Shown piece after piece: positions 37,980 to 47,846 of a stretch of 64,000 nt of DNA. Position 1 is the first letter of the stretch; each line of letters opens with the position of its first letter. The notes under the pieces were generated by a model, which was not told the origin of the DNA, ran no database searches, and worked only from the letters and a program-made list of their open reading frames with translations. Source of the stretch: Gracilimonas sp040877545 (GTDB lineage Bacteria > Bacteroidota > Rhodothermia > Balneolales > Balneolaceae). The DNA lies in assembly GCA_040877545.1 (NCBI GenBank), contig JBBDNN010000081.1, positions 1 to 64,000 of the forward strand, read 5' to 3'. Made by a program: the position numbers and the translations under genes.

Positions 37980-38740
37980 AGCATCTATTAATTTTATTGA
38001 TATTAGATGTTCTGTGTGGATCTGTTGTTATTGCCCAAAGCAATCAGGCTATTTTTGATGAGGCAAATACCCATTTCGAAAACGGAGAACTTTCCAGTGC
38101 AATGAGCATGTACCGTATACTTGAACAGGAGGAGCAGGTTTCGGGCGCATTATTTTTGAATATGGGAATTGTAGCTGTTCAGCTCGATTCTATGGGATTG
38201 GCAAAGTACTACTTTCAGAAATCTGCCGAATTTGAAGAGACAGAAGACCGGGCACATATAGCACTGGAATATGTAAGCTCTCAATTCAGCAGGCAGTCAG
38301 CCACTTTACCAAAACTACCATGGGATCGCGCCGTGGAATGGATGATTGGAACACCAACCGCTTATGGAGTTTTTATTACCGGTTTTATCGTTGTGTCTAT
38401 TGGATTGATACTCTTATATTTTTCGTGGTTTTATTCCCTGCAATATAAAAATACCCGTTGGGCTATATCATCATTATTAGCGACAGGTTCAGTCATACTC
38501 CTGTTATCTTTTTATGTTGATTATGTTGATCAGCGTTATGATGATGGAGTATTGGTGGTAAGTTCAAAAAGAGTATTACAATCTCCTGATGAACAGGCCA
38601 ATCTTGTTAGTATAGCTTATGAAGGATATTCAGTTATTGTGGATCAGTGGAATAGTGCAAAACAGGACAACTGGTTGTATATCCGTCTTGGAAATGGCCA
38701 GTTTGGCTGGATAGGCAATGAGGGTATAAAAACATTATAA
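37976..38740 (+). CDS. BatE-like TPR and SH3 protein
   Basis: A 254-residue protein with a signal peptide (LLILLILDVLCGSVVIAQ), two TPR units (IFDEANTHFENGELSSAMSM, LFLNMGIVAVQLDSMGLAKY), two transmembrane helices (about 130-150 and 160-178) and a C-terminal SH3-like domain (VLQSPDEQANLVSIAYEGYS ... WLYIRLGNGQFGWI). This is the BatE arrangement. The last gene of the yebC-batC-batC2-batD-batE run; it overlaps batD by 4 bp. Confidence 0.82.
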   Translation: MKHLLILLILDVLCGSVVIAQSNQAIFDEANTHFENGELSSAMSMYRILEQEEQVSGALFLNMGIVAVQLDSMGLAKYYFQKSAEFEETEDRAHIALEYVSSQFSRQSATLPKLPWDRAVEWMIGTPTAYGVFITGFIVVSIGLILLYFSWFYSLQYKNTRWAISSLLATGSVILLLSFYVDYVDQRYDDGVLVVSSKRVLQSPDEQANLVSIAYEGYSVIVDQWNSAKQDNWLYIRLGNGQFGWIGNEGIKTL

Positions 38741-38818
38741 GAAAGCATCGAAATCTTGTACATTTATAAACGTCAAGAGTACACTTCAATTTTAAATCTA
38801 ACTATCTAAAAATCTTTA

Positions 38819-40192
38819 ATGAGTAATTCGCAGCAGTATATTGATCAGAATAAAGATAAATTTTTAAATGAACTTTTCGAGCTGCTACGCATTCCCAGCA
38901 TTAGTACAGATTCGAGTAAAAAAAATGAGATAAATAAAGCAGCAGATTTTCTTCTTAGCCAATTGCAGGCTCTGAAATTGGACACCGTCAAAAAATTTGA
39001 CACACCGGGAAATCCGATCATATATGCGGAACACAGCCCGCATCAAGATCGCCCAACTGTCCTGATTTATGGCCACTACGATGTACAACCTTCCGAACCT
39101 GATGACCTTTGGAATACCCCGCCATTCGAACCAACAGTAAAAGACGGCTTGATTTATGCCCGGGGTGCCAGTGATGATAAAGGGCAGGCTTTCACACATA
39201 TAAAAGCCGTCGAATCATTTGTGCAATCGGGAGAAGAAATTCCGGTTAATTTGAAGTTTATCCTGGAAGGCGAGGAGGAAATCGGCTCTCCAAATCTGGT
39301 TCCTTTTATTGAAGAGCATAAGGAATTACTTGCCTGCGATATGGTGCTGATTTCCGACACATCCATGTTCGGTGAAGATCAGCCTTCCATCACCTACGGA
39401 TTGCGCGGCCTGGCTTATATGGAAATTGAAGTAGTTGGCCCGAATCGTGATTTACATTCCGGCGTTTATGGCGGTGCAATAGAAAATCCGGCTAATGTTC
39501 TGTGCGAGATTATTGCAAAATTAAAAGATGATGATGGCATCATTCAAGTTCCGGGATTTTATGATAAGGTAATTTCACTCACCAAGGATGATCGCGAAGC
39601 GTATGCACAGCTGCCTTTTGATGAAGTAGAATACAAAAAGACATTAGATGTAAAAGCCGTTCATGGCGAAAAAGGATTCTCAACACTCGAGCGTTCTTCC
39701 GGGCGCCCGTCATTGGATGTAAACGGGCTGTGGAGTGGTTATCAAAAAGAAGGAGCCAAAACCGTACTCCCTTCCAAAGCCAATGCTAAAGTAAGTATGC
39801 GCCTGGTTCCGGATCAGGATCCCAAAGAAATTGCCCGCTTATTTAAAAAGCATGTGGAATCTCTGGCACCCGATACGGTAAAAGTGACAGTAAATGAGCA
39901 TCACGGCGGCCATCCTTCTGTTACCGACCTTTCTTTTTATGGGTTGAAAGCAGGCGCCAAGGCTTTTGAGGATATCTTCCAGACGGAGGTCTTATTTTCC
40001 CGGGAAGGCGGCTCTATCCCCATTGTAGCAGATTTCAAACGTGTCCTGGACGTGGAATCCATTCTGATGGGATTTGGCGTTACAAGCAATGCTATCCATT
40101 CTCCTAACGAAAACTTTTCTCTAAAGGATTTTCAACGCGGTATCAAAACCTCGGCGCGTTTTATGGAGTTGTTGCCGGAGTTTATGGAATAG
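38819..40192 (+). CDS. M20-family metallopeptidase (dipeptidase, CNDP/DapE-like)
   Basis: A 457-residue cytoplasmic dizinc aminoacylase/dipeptidase. The metal ligand motifs are visible: LIYGHYDVQP (His, then Asp), ARGASDDKGQ, the catalytic EGEEEIGS pair, and a late H in SNAIHSPNENF. The dimerisation domain lies at about 190-350 (DLHSGVYGGAIENPANVL is the characteristic H-containing segment). Members hydrolyse Xaa-Xaa dipeptides such as carnosine-like or Cys-Gly peptides; substrate unknown. No signal peptide. Confidence 0.88.
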   Translation: MSNSQQYIDQNKDKFLNELFELLRIPSISTDSSKKNEINKAADFLLSQLQALKLDTVKKFDTPGNPIIYAEHSPHQDRPTVLIYGHYDVQPSEPDDLWNTPPFEPTVKDGLIYARGASDDKGQAFTHIKAVESFVQSGEEIPVNLKFILEGEEEIGSPNLVPFIEEHKELLACDMVLISDTSMFGEDQPSITYGLRGLAYMEIEVVGPNRDLHSGVYGGAIENPANVLCEIIAKLKDDDGIIQVPGFYDKVISLTKDDREAYAQLPFDEVEYKKTLDVKAVHGEKGFSTLERSSGRPSLDVNGLWSGYQKEGAKTVLPSKANAKVSMRLVPDQDPKEIARLFKKHVESLAPDTVKVTVNEHHGGHPSVTDLSFYGLKAGAKAFEDIFQTEVLFSREGGSIPIVADFKRVLDVESILMGFGVTSNAIHSPNENFSLKDFQRGIKTSARFMELLPEFME

Positions 40193-40287
40193 GCAGTTAA
40201 TATTAGATAAGACAAAGGATTGCAATACCTTATTTGTTCTATTCCCTTGTTTTGTTTGGCTGAGGCTTTCTCTTACACACTAAAAAT

Positions 40288-41772
40288 CTACAGTTCCTGA
40301 TCATAGGAGATCGGGGCATTTCTGTCGAAATCGTAGAGGGTGAGGCGACGCAGGTTGTAATAGCCGGTCCAGTAGTTTCGGAGTGCCTGTATGTAACTTC
40401 GCCGGGCGCTGTCTTTTTCATTTTGGGCAATGAAAAGATTGGTGATATCAATTCTGCCAATCAGGTAGCGGTTTTTAGCAACTTCATACCGGCGCTCTGC
40501 TATATCATCGGAAATTTCTGCAAGATCTACCTGGCTTTGAAGCTGTGAAAATTCCCGAACCGTACTTCTCACACTTAGATCAAATTGCAGCTTTTGATAC
40601 TCTATTGTATTTGCAGTGGCTGCCTGCTGGTTACTGGCTGCCTGAATCTCAGCTGTATTTTTTCCCCAGTTGAAAATCGGGATTTGAAATCCTACGGTAA
40701 AAAATTGCCGGTCTTGCAGGTCATCATATAGCTGGTCAAAATCTTGAGAAGTCTGGTTTAATCCATAGCTGGCTTGTAGTGTAGCAGAAAAACCCGCGCC
40801 TTTTTTAGCTTGGTCAAACGATTGATTTGCTTGTAGCTCGTTCAATTCAAACTCGAGAGATGTACTGTTATTTTGCTGCGCAAGTTCAAGGGCTTTATCC
40901 ACATTGATGTCTAAAACCGGTGCCTCCTCAGGTGCAAGTACTTCTATTTCCATATGGTCAGGTATACCCAGAAGTGCTTTAAAATTTTCCTCAGCTCTTT
41001 GGAAATTAAGATTTGCTGTTGTCAATGAAGTCTCGGCATTACGATAAGCCAGCTCACTTTGTAGTAAATCATTCTCAGCGATACTTCCAACTTGATAGCG
41101 TCCCTGGGAAATATTATAAATTGAATCGTTTACAGTTACATTGAAGTCAGCAACCTCCACATTTATCTTCGCCAGCAGAAAATCGAAAAAACTTTGAGTT
41201 GTGGTTAAAGCCAATTCCTCCAGGTCTTCCACATATTCTTTTTCAGCAATTTGATAACGCAATGGTTCAATTCTATTCCTCCATTTCAGGCTATTATATT
41301 GAAAGATGGGTTGAACGTATGATACCACAAGGGGCGTACTTTGCCATCGGTAAATATTTTCTCCGTCCACACCAATATCAAACAATATCAAACGATGAAT
41401 TCCACTGGATAGAGATAAATTCCCACCTGTTGGCATAATATTTTGATTGATAGATAAATTAACCGACGACTGAGATTGGCTTTCCGGAGAAAATACAGTA
41501 GTACCGTCATCCAGGCGATTTGCTGTAATGGCTCTGCTGTATCCCGGAACATCCCCCGACAATTCTAAACTCGGCAGCAAATCTGCCCGAAACGATTTAT
41601 GCCGCCACTTAGCAGAAACCAGTGCATACGTTGCAGCCCGGGCAAGCGGGCTGTTTTGTTTGGCAATTTCTATGCTTTCTTCAAGTGTTAATGTGCGTTC
41701 CTCCTGTGCCTGAAGATTCGTGAAGCAGAAAAATATTAATAATACAGCAATTCCTGTAAATCGTCTATTCAT
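40288..41772 (-). CDS. TolC-family outer membrane efflux protein
   Basis: A roughly 494-residue outer membrane channel protein with a signal peptide (MNRRFTGIAVLLIFFCFTNL, then QAQ) and two OEP repeats (LTLEESIEIAKQNSPLARAA and a second around residue 310). ATG 41772 is chosen; it overlaps the end of the permease gene by 8 bp, whereas a longer ATG at 41829 would add 19 residues without signal character. Third gene of the adaptor-permease-TolC set. Confidence 0.85.
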   Translation of the reverse strand: MNRRFTGIAVLLIFFCFTNLQAQEERTLTLEESIEIAKQNSPLARAATYALVSAKWRHKSFRADLLPSLELSGDVPGYSRAITANRLDDGTTVFSPESQSQSSVNLSINQNIMPTGGNLSLSSGIHRLILFDIGVDGENIYRWQSTPLVVSYVQPIFQYNSLKWRNRIEPLRYQIAEKEYVEDLEELALTTTQSFFDFLLAKINVEVADFNVTVNDSIYNISQGRYQVGSIAENDLLQSELAYRNAETSLTTANLNFQRAEENFKALLGIPDHMEIEVLAPEEAPVLDINVDKALELAQQNNSTSLEFELNELQANQSFDQAKKGAGFSATLQASYGLNQTSQDFDQLYDDLQDRQFFTVGFQIPIFNWGKNTAEIQAASNQQAATANTIEYQKLQFDLSVRSTVREFSQLQSQVDLAEISDDIAERRYEVAKNRYLIGRIDITNLFIAQNEKDSARRSYIQALRNYWTGYYNLRRLTLYDFDRNAPISYDQEL

Positions 41773-43129
41773 GGCGTAGTGCGTGTACGGGGTCGTGTTG
41801 TGCGGCTCGCTTTGCGGGATAATATCCAAATACCACTCCTATCAGCAGTGCAACGCCAAAGGAGATGAAAATAGACATTGGTGTTACAATAGTGGCAATA
41901 TCAGCGGATACTTCAATGCCGTAACTGAAAGCCATTCCGAGTACAATTCCTATAAACCCGCCGCTTATGCTTATGGTTAATGCCTCGGTTAAAAACTGAA
42001 GTTCAATATCTTTTTTCTGTGCACCCACCGCCATCCGTACCCCGATTTCGCGGTAGCGTTCAACCACTGATGCGAGCATAATATTCATAATCCCAATTCC
42101 TCCAACAATCAATGAAATAGATGCAATTGAGGAGAGTACGATGTTGAATATCCTTTTAGTTCTCTGCTCTTGTTGCAGCAATTGTTCGGGAACAATAATT
42201 TCAAAATCTACCACACCATTGTGGCGTCTTTTAAGCATGCGTGATAAAACTTCGGCAATAGCACCGCTGTACCGGGTATCGCTCACTTTCACAATTAATT
42301 TATCTAACTGGTTATAATTACCGTCAGATTCCTCAGAATTGCCACCACTCGAAATCATCATCCCCCTTCCAAAAAACATCATGCTTTGTCCACTGCTTTG
42401 TATATCCTTTTGTGTAACCATCGCGCGGTTTTTAAACCTGAGCAGCACCGTAGTGGCCGGTGCATATATATCCAGATTAAAATTTCTGATCCCCAGGTTT
42501 TCAATATTCTCTGTGGAAACTTCCTTCTTCTCGATTACCCCGACTACCGTCAGCCAAAGATGGCCCACCTTGATTTTCTCTCCAATAGGATTCTGACCGG
42601 CAAAGAATCTGGTTTTCACATCGTAGCCGATAATACAAACCGGATCGGAATTTTCTATTTGGGTATCGCTGAAATTGCTGCCTTCCGCAATATCAAAGTT
42701 ACTGATGTTGAAGAAATCTTTATTAACGCCCACCAGTTTCCCGCTTCTCATTCGTGCCTCCCGGATAAAGTTTGTCTCATAGACAATTTCAGGGCTAAGC
42801 ATTTCGATTTCGGGAATAAAGTTTTTAACGCTTTCCAGGTCTTTTAAATTTAATCCTGGAGAAAATTTACTCTTTTCTCTTGAAGATGAATTTACATCCT
42901 GAACACTACCTTCTCTTTGTTCAACCACCGGCTGCACAATTACATTGTTTGTGCCTAACAATTGCATCTGGGCAAGTACTTCCTGCTGAGCGCCGGTGCC
43001 AATAGCTAACATGGCAATCACCGAAGAAACACCAAAAATGATACCCAATGAGGTAAGAAATGCTCTTAATTTATTGCGCTGAATAGCTTCAAGAGCAATG
43101 TCGAAATTGTAAAGTATTTTTTGAAGCAC
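41765..43129 (-). CDS. MacB-like ABC transporter permease (FtsX/MacB_PCD)
   Basis: A 454-residue membrane protein: one N-terminal helix (KLRAFLTSLGIIFGVSSVIA), a large periplasmic MacB_PCD domain (about residues 45-300) and three C-terminal helices (ISLIVGGIGIMNIMLASVVE, then GGFIGIVLGMAFSYGI and ISFGVALLIGVVFG). MacB exporters drive efflux by mechanotransmission with an ATPase that can be fused or separate; here no ATPase domain or gene is present, so it must come from elsewhere. Second in the operon. Confidence 0.85.
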   Translation of the reverse strand: MLQKILYNFDIALEAIQRNKLRAFLTSLGIIFGVSSVIAMLAIGTGAQQEVLAQMQLLGTNNVIVQPVVEQREGSVQDVNSSSREKSKFSPGLNLKDLESVKNFIPEIEMLSPEIVYETNFIREARMRSGKLVGVNKDFFNISNFDIAEGSNFSDTQIENSDPVCIIGYDVKTRFFAGQNPIGEKIKVGHLWLTVVGVIEKKEVSTENIENLGIRNFNLDIYAPATTVLLRFKNRAMVTQKDIQSSGQSMMFFGRGMMISSGGNSEESDGNYNQLDKLIVKVSDTRYSGAIAEVLSRMLKRRHNGVVDFEIIVPEQLLQQEQRTKRIFNIVLSSIASISLIVGGIGIMNIMLASVVERYREIGVRMAVGAQKKDIELQFLTEALTISISGGFIGIVLGMAFSYGIEVSADIATIVTPMSIFISFGVALLIGVVFGYYPAKRAAQHDPVHALRHE

Positions 43130-43140
43130 GAATTCAGCTC

Positions 43141-44400
43141 TTAGTTAGATGTGATTTCTTCTTCCAGAAACAGCCGCACAATACCTGTAGTATCTCTTGG
43201 AATCGACAGGTAAATCTCATCATTGAGATCTAACCCGCGATGAACTACCACCTCATTCTCATTCATAAGGCCGAGAGCTACTTCCTGCATAACAGTAGTC
43301 AGGCCCGATTTCTTAAAAACATAACTGGTGGAATCCTGAACATGAATACTCTCGAGAGGGATAAACATAGCATCGGGTAAACGATCTACAATTATTCGGT
43401 TGCTGGTGGTCATAGCCGGGCGAAGGATGCTATCTGATTCCGCAATCTCCACAATAACTTCATATACTTTTGAATCTGAATTCGGCCGCTGTTCCCCGAT
43501 GTTAGCAACACTTGTAATGGTACCATCCAGGATTTTTTTGGGGATGGCATCCAGGCCAATTTCAACAAGCAGATTTCTGCTTATATTCTGAACATCTACT
43601 TCATTTACATAAGTGATGGATTCCATAACAGAGAAATCAGGCAATTCGGCTACAACAGGATTCCAGGAGCTGATTTCACTGCTTTCTGTTACTTTACTGC
43701 CATCATAATTCCGTTCATAAATAATCATCCCTTGTGCCGGAGCCAAAACGGTAAACAACTTCATTAAATCCTGAATTTTGTTTACATCATTTTGCTCTTC
43801 CTGCAAATCTGCTTCAACTTCACTTATTTTGGCTTCCGCTTGTTTCACCTTTGTGATGTAATTCTTTTTCTCCTGAGCCAGCTGACGCCGCGCCTTATCC
43901 AGGTCAATTTCTGCCTGACGCTGAACAGCCGGCGATTCGTACTGAGATTGATCTACCGCAATTTGCCTTTCTTCGAGGGCGTACTCCAAATTAATAAGAT
44001 TATCCCTGGCCTGCGATAAGGTGAGCGTGCTGTCTAAAGAAACCTGGGTAACCTGAGATTGTGCTTGTTGAAGATTTAGCATTGCATCCTGAAGCCGGCC
44101 TGTAATTTCTGAGCGATCCAATTCTGCTACAAAATCACCTTCCTTCACAATAGTACCTTCTGGAATAAGCCGCTGAATCTTCAGGTTATTTAACCGGATA
44201 TCTCTCCCGCCCTGAGGGCCTTTTATTTCAACCGACTGCTTTGCCCTCAACTCACCTGTTGTGGTTACTTCAACCACAAATTCTCCTTTTTTAGGTGAGG
44301 TTGTCAATTCAACCGACTCGCTGGCATCTCCCCCAAAAACAAGCCATGCCGCCAGTGATATTGTTAGTATAATCCCCGGGATCAGATATCTTTTTTGCAT
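43141..44400 (-). CDS. HlyD/MacA-like efflux adaptor
   Basis: A 419-residue protein anchored by an N-terminal membrane helix (LIPGIILTISLAAWLVF), with half lipoyl motifs (TTTGELRAKQSVEIKGPQGG) around a long coiled-coil hairpin (about residues 95-215, LQQAQSQVTQVSLD and ALEERQIAVDQSQYE), then beta domains. It is the periplasmic bridge for the MacB-like permease 11 bp downstream. First gene of the operon; panD lies 188 bp upstream on the same strand with no obvious link. Confidence 0.83.
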   Translation of the reverse strand: MQKRYLIPGIILTISLAAWLVFGGDASESVELTTSPKKGEFVVEVTTTGELRAKQSVEIKGPQGGRDIRLNNLKIQRLIPEGTIVKEGDFVAELDRSEITGRLQDAMLNLQQAQSQVTQVSLDSTLTLSQARDNLINLEYALEERQIAVDQSQYESPAVQRQAEIDLDKARRQLAQEKKNYITKVKQAEAKISEVEADLQEEQNDVNKIQDLMKLFTVLAPAQGMIIYERNYDGSKVTESSEISSWNPVVAELPDFSVMESITYVNEVDVQNISRNLLVEIGLDAIPKKILDGTITSVANIGEQRPNSDSKVYEVIVEIAESDSILRPAMTTSNRIIVDRLPDAMFIPLESIHVQDSTSYVFKKSGLTTVMQEVALGLMNENEVVVHRGLDLNDEIYLSIPRDTTGIVRLFLEEEITSN

Positions 44401-44588
44401 ATTCCTAAATTTAATTTGGATCCAAATATACTCTTTTTCTTCAGAGACGGTTGTACCATGTAAATACTTTTACATCTACGCTAGCCTGTTGTTTTTATTG
44501 TGAAGGCTTTGCAAACTTTGGCTGGTGTGAGAGGCAGGAATTTATATCCTCTTTTATATTCCTGCTATTACAAGCTGAAAGAATTTAT

Positions 44589-45023
44589 CTATCCTTTATC
44601 TAATTCTAAAAAGCTATTATCGATAAGCCCTGTTTCCAGGTCGAATTTTGTGGAAGGGACTGAATTATCTAATATTTTTTTGGGATCATTGTTTTCATCC
44701 ACTACAACGGTTCGCGGCTTGTGCTCTTTCGCTTCTTCGGGCGTCATTTCTGCGTAGCTGATTACAATAATTCGATCATCCACTTGTGTCAGCCTTGCCG
44801 CAGCTCCATTCAGGCAACAAATTCTGCTGCCTCTTTCTCCGGGTATGGTATAAGTTTCGAGGCGAGATCCATTGGTAATGTTTACTACCTGCACTTTTTC
44901 GTAAGGGAGTAAATTTGCTGCATCCAACAGATCCTGATCAATGGTAATGCTGCCTTCATACATGAGGTTAGCCTCGGTAACAACCAGTTGGTGCAGTTTA
45001 GATTTGAACATCGTAATCTTCAT
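44589..45023 (-). CDS. panD: Aspartate 1-decarboxylase
   Basis: A pyruvoyl enzyme making beta-alanine from aspartate for pantothenate. The self-cleavage site is visible as YEGSITID, with Gly24-Ser25 where the new pyruvoyl group forms, and the family segments VNITNGSRLETYTIPGERGS and CLNGAAARLTQVDDRIIVIS. The 144-residue length includes a C-terminal extension after the usual 115-125 residues. It lies 9 bp after panC on the same strand, forming a pantothenate operon; coaD for a later step is also in this window. Confidence 0.95.
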   Translation of the reverse strand: MKITMFKSKLHQLVVTEANLMYEGSITIDQDLLDAANLLPYEKVQVVNITNGSRLETYTIPGERGSRICCLNGAAARLTQVDDRIIVISYAEMTPEEAKEHKPRTVVVDENNDPKKILDNSVPSTKFDLETGLIDNSFLELDKG

Positions 45024-45032
45024 CGTAGTAAA

Positions 45033-45884
45033 TTACAGGTCTAAAATTATATTGTCGATTAACCGTGTTTTCCCAAGATAAACAGCCCCGGCGAGAATAT
45101 ATTTCTTTCCGGTTTCCAATTTTTCGACAGGTTCTATTCTCTCCATGGAAAACACATTAAAATAATCATTTTTGAACCCTTTTGCTTCCAATTCCTCTTG
45201 CTGATGTTTCAACAGTAACTTAGGCTCATGAACACCATTTAGTATCTGTTTTTCCACATATTTAAGTGCGCGGTATAAGCCGGGAGCCAATTCGCGTTCT
45301 TTCTTGCTGAGGTAAAGATTCCGGCTACTTAAAGCAAGGCCGTCATTTGCCCTCATGATGGGAGCTAAAACTAGCTTTACTTTATGATTGAACTCCTTCA
45401 CCATTTGAGAGAGAATCATAAACTGCTGAATATCTTTTTGGCCAAAAACTGCAACATCAGGTTCAATAATATTAAAAAACTTATTTACCACCAGTACAAT
45501 ACCTTCAAAGAATCCCGGACGGCTTCCGCCATCCATGTGCCTGTTAAGGCTGTCAATTTTTATAGACAGAAACCTTTCACCATAACCATACATTACCTCA
45601 TCGTCTGGCGTAAAAACGAGAGAAACACCTTCATCCTTGCAAGCTTTTAAATCATCTTCAAGTTGCCGGGGGTAATTGTCAAAATCTTCGTTTGGCCCAA
45701 ACTGTTCAGGGTTAACGTAAATGGAAACCACCACTTCATCCGCATGCTTTTTAGCAAGTCGGATCAGTGAAATATGGCCTTCATGAAAAGCTCCCATCGT
45801 GGGCACAAAGGCGATGGTTTTATCCTGCCCCCTCAGCTGCTGAATTTCGGCCCTGATTTTATTTATCGGCTTTATTTGTTTCAT
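45033..45884 (-). CDS. panC: Pantoate-beta-alanine ligase
   Basis: Condenses pantoate with beta-alanine using ATP to form pantothenate. The 283-residue protein has the HxGH-type motif in FVPTMGAFHEGHISLIRLA, the PEQFGPNEDF(DN)YPR segment, FGQKDIQQF and the KxSxR-like ALSSRNLYLS. First gene of the panC-panD pair, with a beta-alanine source encoded immediately downstream. Confidence 0.95.
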   Translation of the reverse strand: MKQIKPINKIRAEIQQLRGQDKTIAFVPTMGAFHEGHISLIRLAKKHADEVVVSIYVNPEQFGPNEDFDNYPRQLEDDLKACKDEGVSLVFTPDDEVMYGYGERFLSIKIDSLNRHMDGGSRPGFFEGIVLVVNKFFNIIEPDVAVFGQKDIQQFMILSQMVKEFNHKVKLVLAPIMRANDGLALSSRNLYLSKKERELAPGLYRALKYVEKQILNGVHEPKLLLKHQQEELEAKGFKNDYFNVFSMERIEPVEKLETGKKYILAGAVYLGKTRLIDNIILDL

Positions 45885-45946
45885 CCTGAAATAGAAAAAG
45901 ACGCCGGTTTCAGCGCCTCTTCATTAAGATTAGTAGAGCTGAGGAT

Positions 45947-47674
45947 TTAAAGCGCCCGTTCTAAATCAAAGTCTTCAAGTATCCCTTTGATTCGATTCAA
46001 AAATGCCCCGCCATGTGCGCCGTCAATAATGCGATGATCGTAACTCATAGATAAGAACATCATATGCCTGATCGCTATTACATCGCCTTCTTTTGTCTCC
46101 AGTACAACCGGCCGTTTCTCAATTGCCCCGGTTCCTATAATAGCAACCTGCGGCTGATTGATGATCGGAGTTCCCATAAGATTCCCAACACTTCCATAGT
46201 TTGTAAGGGTAATAGTGCCACCGACCAGGTCATCAGGACTTAATTTTTTACTCCGGGCTTTTTCAGCAACATCGCTCACAGAGCGGGCAAGTCCAACAAG
46301 ATTTTTCTCCTGTGCTTTTTTGATAACCGGCACAATCAATCCACCTTCGCCACCGGTCCCAAGTGCAACGGCCAATCCAAAATTAATATCTTTTTTAAGA
46401 ATGATTTCATCGCCATTCACAGAGCTGTTGATTAATGGAAATTCCAGCATTGCTTTGATAATTGCTTCCACAAACAATGGCGTGAAAGTGAGTTTTATTC
46501 CCGTATTACTCTGGAATTTTCCTTTATTATCGTTCCTCCATTTCACCATATTTGTCACATCCACTTCAGCAAAAGTAGTAACGTGTGCTGAGGTTTGCTT
46601 CGAGCGCACCATATGCTCGGCAATCATTTTGCGCATGCGGTCCATCTTTATAATTTCCACATCACCGGATGGTGTTTGAACATCCAGTTGCCCTGCAGAA
46701 ATAGATCCGTCGGAAGTTTTGGGTTCCACTTCCTGGCGGCTGGCTGGCTGTTGAGCCGGAGCAGATACTTTGCCGGCTTTCCGATCTTCTACATACGCTA
46801 AAATATCTTTTTTGGATACGCGTCCACCCTGCCCTGAACCTTCAATACTTTCCAGTTCTTCCTGGCTGATGCCCTCTTCTTTGGCAATAGAGCGCACAAG
46901 AGGCGAGTAAAATTTCCCATCACTTCCAACACGCTGAGGCTCGCTTCCATTTGAAGAAGCCGCTCCGTTGGCAGACGCTGCTGCAGGTTTCTGTTCCTGT
47001 TTTGCAGGTTCTTTTTTCTCTTCCTTTTGAGCGGGTGCAGAAACATCTTTTCCAGTTGCAATAACCGCAATTGTCTGCCCTACTTCTATGGTATCATTTT
47101 CTTCAGCGAGAATTTCAACAAGGGTACCGGCAACCGGCGAGGGTACTTCGGTGTCTACTTTATCGGTAGATATTTCGAGCAGCGTTTCATCCACTTCAAC
47201 TTTGTCACCAATTTTTTTACTCCACTCGATAACCGTGCCTTCCATAACCGACTCGCCCATTTGGGGCATCACAATATCAATGCGTTCACCGCCTTCAGCC
47301 GTTGTAGTTTCTTCTACCTTTGTTTCCGGTATGGGTTTAACCTCAGCTTCTACTTTTTCATCAGGCTCCTCTTTTGCAGCAGGTTCCTTTTTAGCGGCAC
47401 CGTCTCCGGATGTTGTATCCGCGGCAGCATCTTTATCTGTCTCTATAATGGCAATCGGTTTTCCCACCTCAATGGTATCCCCTTCCTCTACAAGAATCTC
47501 CACAAGAACCCCGGCCTCAGGAGACGGGACTTCCGTATCAACCTTGTCGGTAGCAATCTCGAGCAGCGTTTCATCTACTTCAACTTCCTCACCAATACTT
47601 TTAATCCATTCGATAACAGTGCCTTCCATTACCGATTCGCCCATTTGGGGCATTACCACTTCTACCTTAGCCAT
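45947..47674 (-). CDS. Dihydrolipoamide acyltransferase (E2) of a 2-oxoacid dehydrogenase, two lipoyl domains
   Basis: A 575-residue core enzyme of a 2-oxoglutarate or branched-chain 2-oxoacid dehydrogenase complex. There are two closely similar lipoyl domains with modified lysines at about 44 and 172 (both in TDKVDTEVPSP), Ala/Pro/Glu-rich linkers, a peripheral subunit-binding domain at about 255-295 (YSPLVRSIAKEEGISQEEL) and the catalytic acyltransferase domain ending with SYDHRIIDGAHGG. No E1 or E3 gene is adjacent. The choice between SucB and BkdB types is not settled by eye; the two lipoyl domains and organism group favour 2-oxoglutarate/branched-chain E2. Confidence 0.88.
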   Translation of the reverse strand: MAKVEVVMPQMGESVMEGTVIEWIKSIGEEVEVDETLLEIATDKVDTEVPSPEAGVLVEILVEEGDTIEVGKPIAIIETDKDAAADTTSGDGAAKKEPAAKEEPDEKVEAEVKPIPETKVEETTTAEGGERIDIVMPQMGESVMEGTVIEWSKKIGDKVEVDETLLEISTDKVDTEVPSPVAGTLVEILAEENDTIEVGQTIAVIATGKDVSAPAQKEEKKEPAKQEQKPAAASANGAASSNGSEPQRVGSDGKFYSPLVRSIAKEEGISQEELESIEGSGQGGRVSKKDILAYVEDRKAGKVSAPAQQPASRQEVEPKTSDGSISAGQLDVQTPSGDVEIIKMDRMRKMIAEHMVRSKQTSAHVTTFAEVDVTNMVKWRNDNKGKFQSNTGIKLTFTPLFVEAIIKAMLEFPLINSSVNGDEIILKKDINFGLAVALGTGGEGGLIVPVIKKAQEKNLVGLARSVSDVAEKARSKKLSPDDLVGGTITLTNYGSVGNLMGTPIINQPQVAIIGTGAIEKRPVVLETKEGDVIAIRHMMFLSMSYDHRIIDGAHGGAFLNRIKGILEDFDLERAL

Positions 47675-47846
47675 AAAATTCTTTTGTTTTGCTGCCTGTA
47701 AGGGCTTTTTTAAGGTTTTTTAAAAGCATCTAAAGTTCACGATAATTCCAATTAGTTCAAAATGTTGATCGTTCCTTCTAATATTTAAAAAGGAAGTGCC
47801 TTTACATGTCAATTCAGCAACAACAGAATTTCTCAAGCCACTATTT

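Noticed and set aside
46798..47723. Long plus-strand frames opposite the E2 acyltransferase
   Set aside because: They mirror the biased codon composition of the repeated lipoyl domains and linkers on the other strand.
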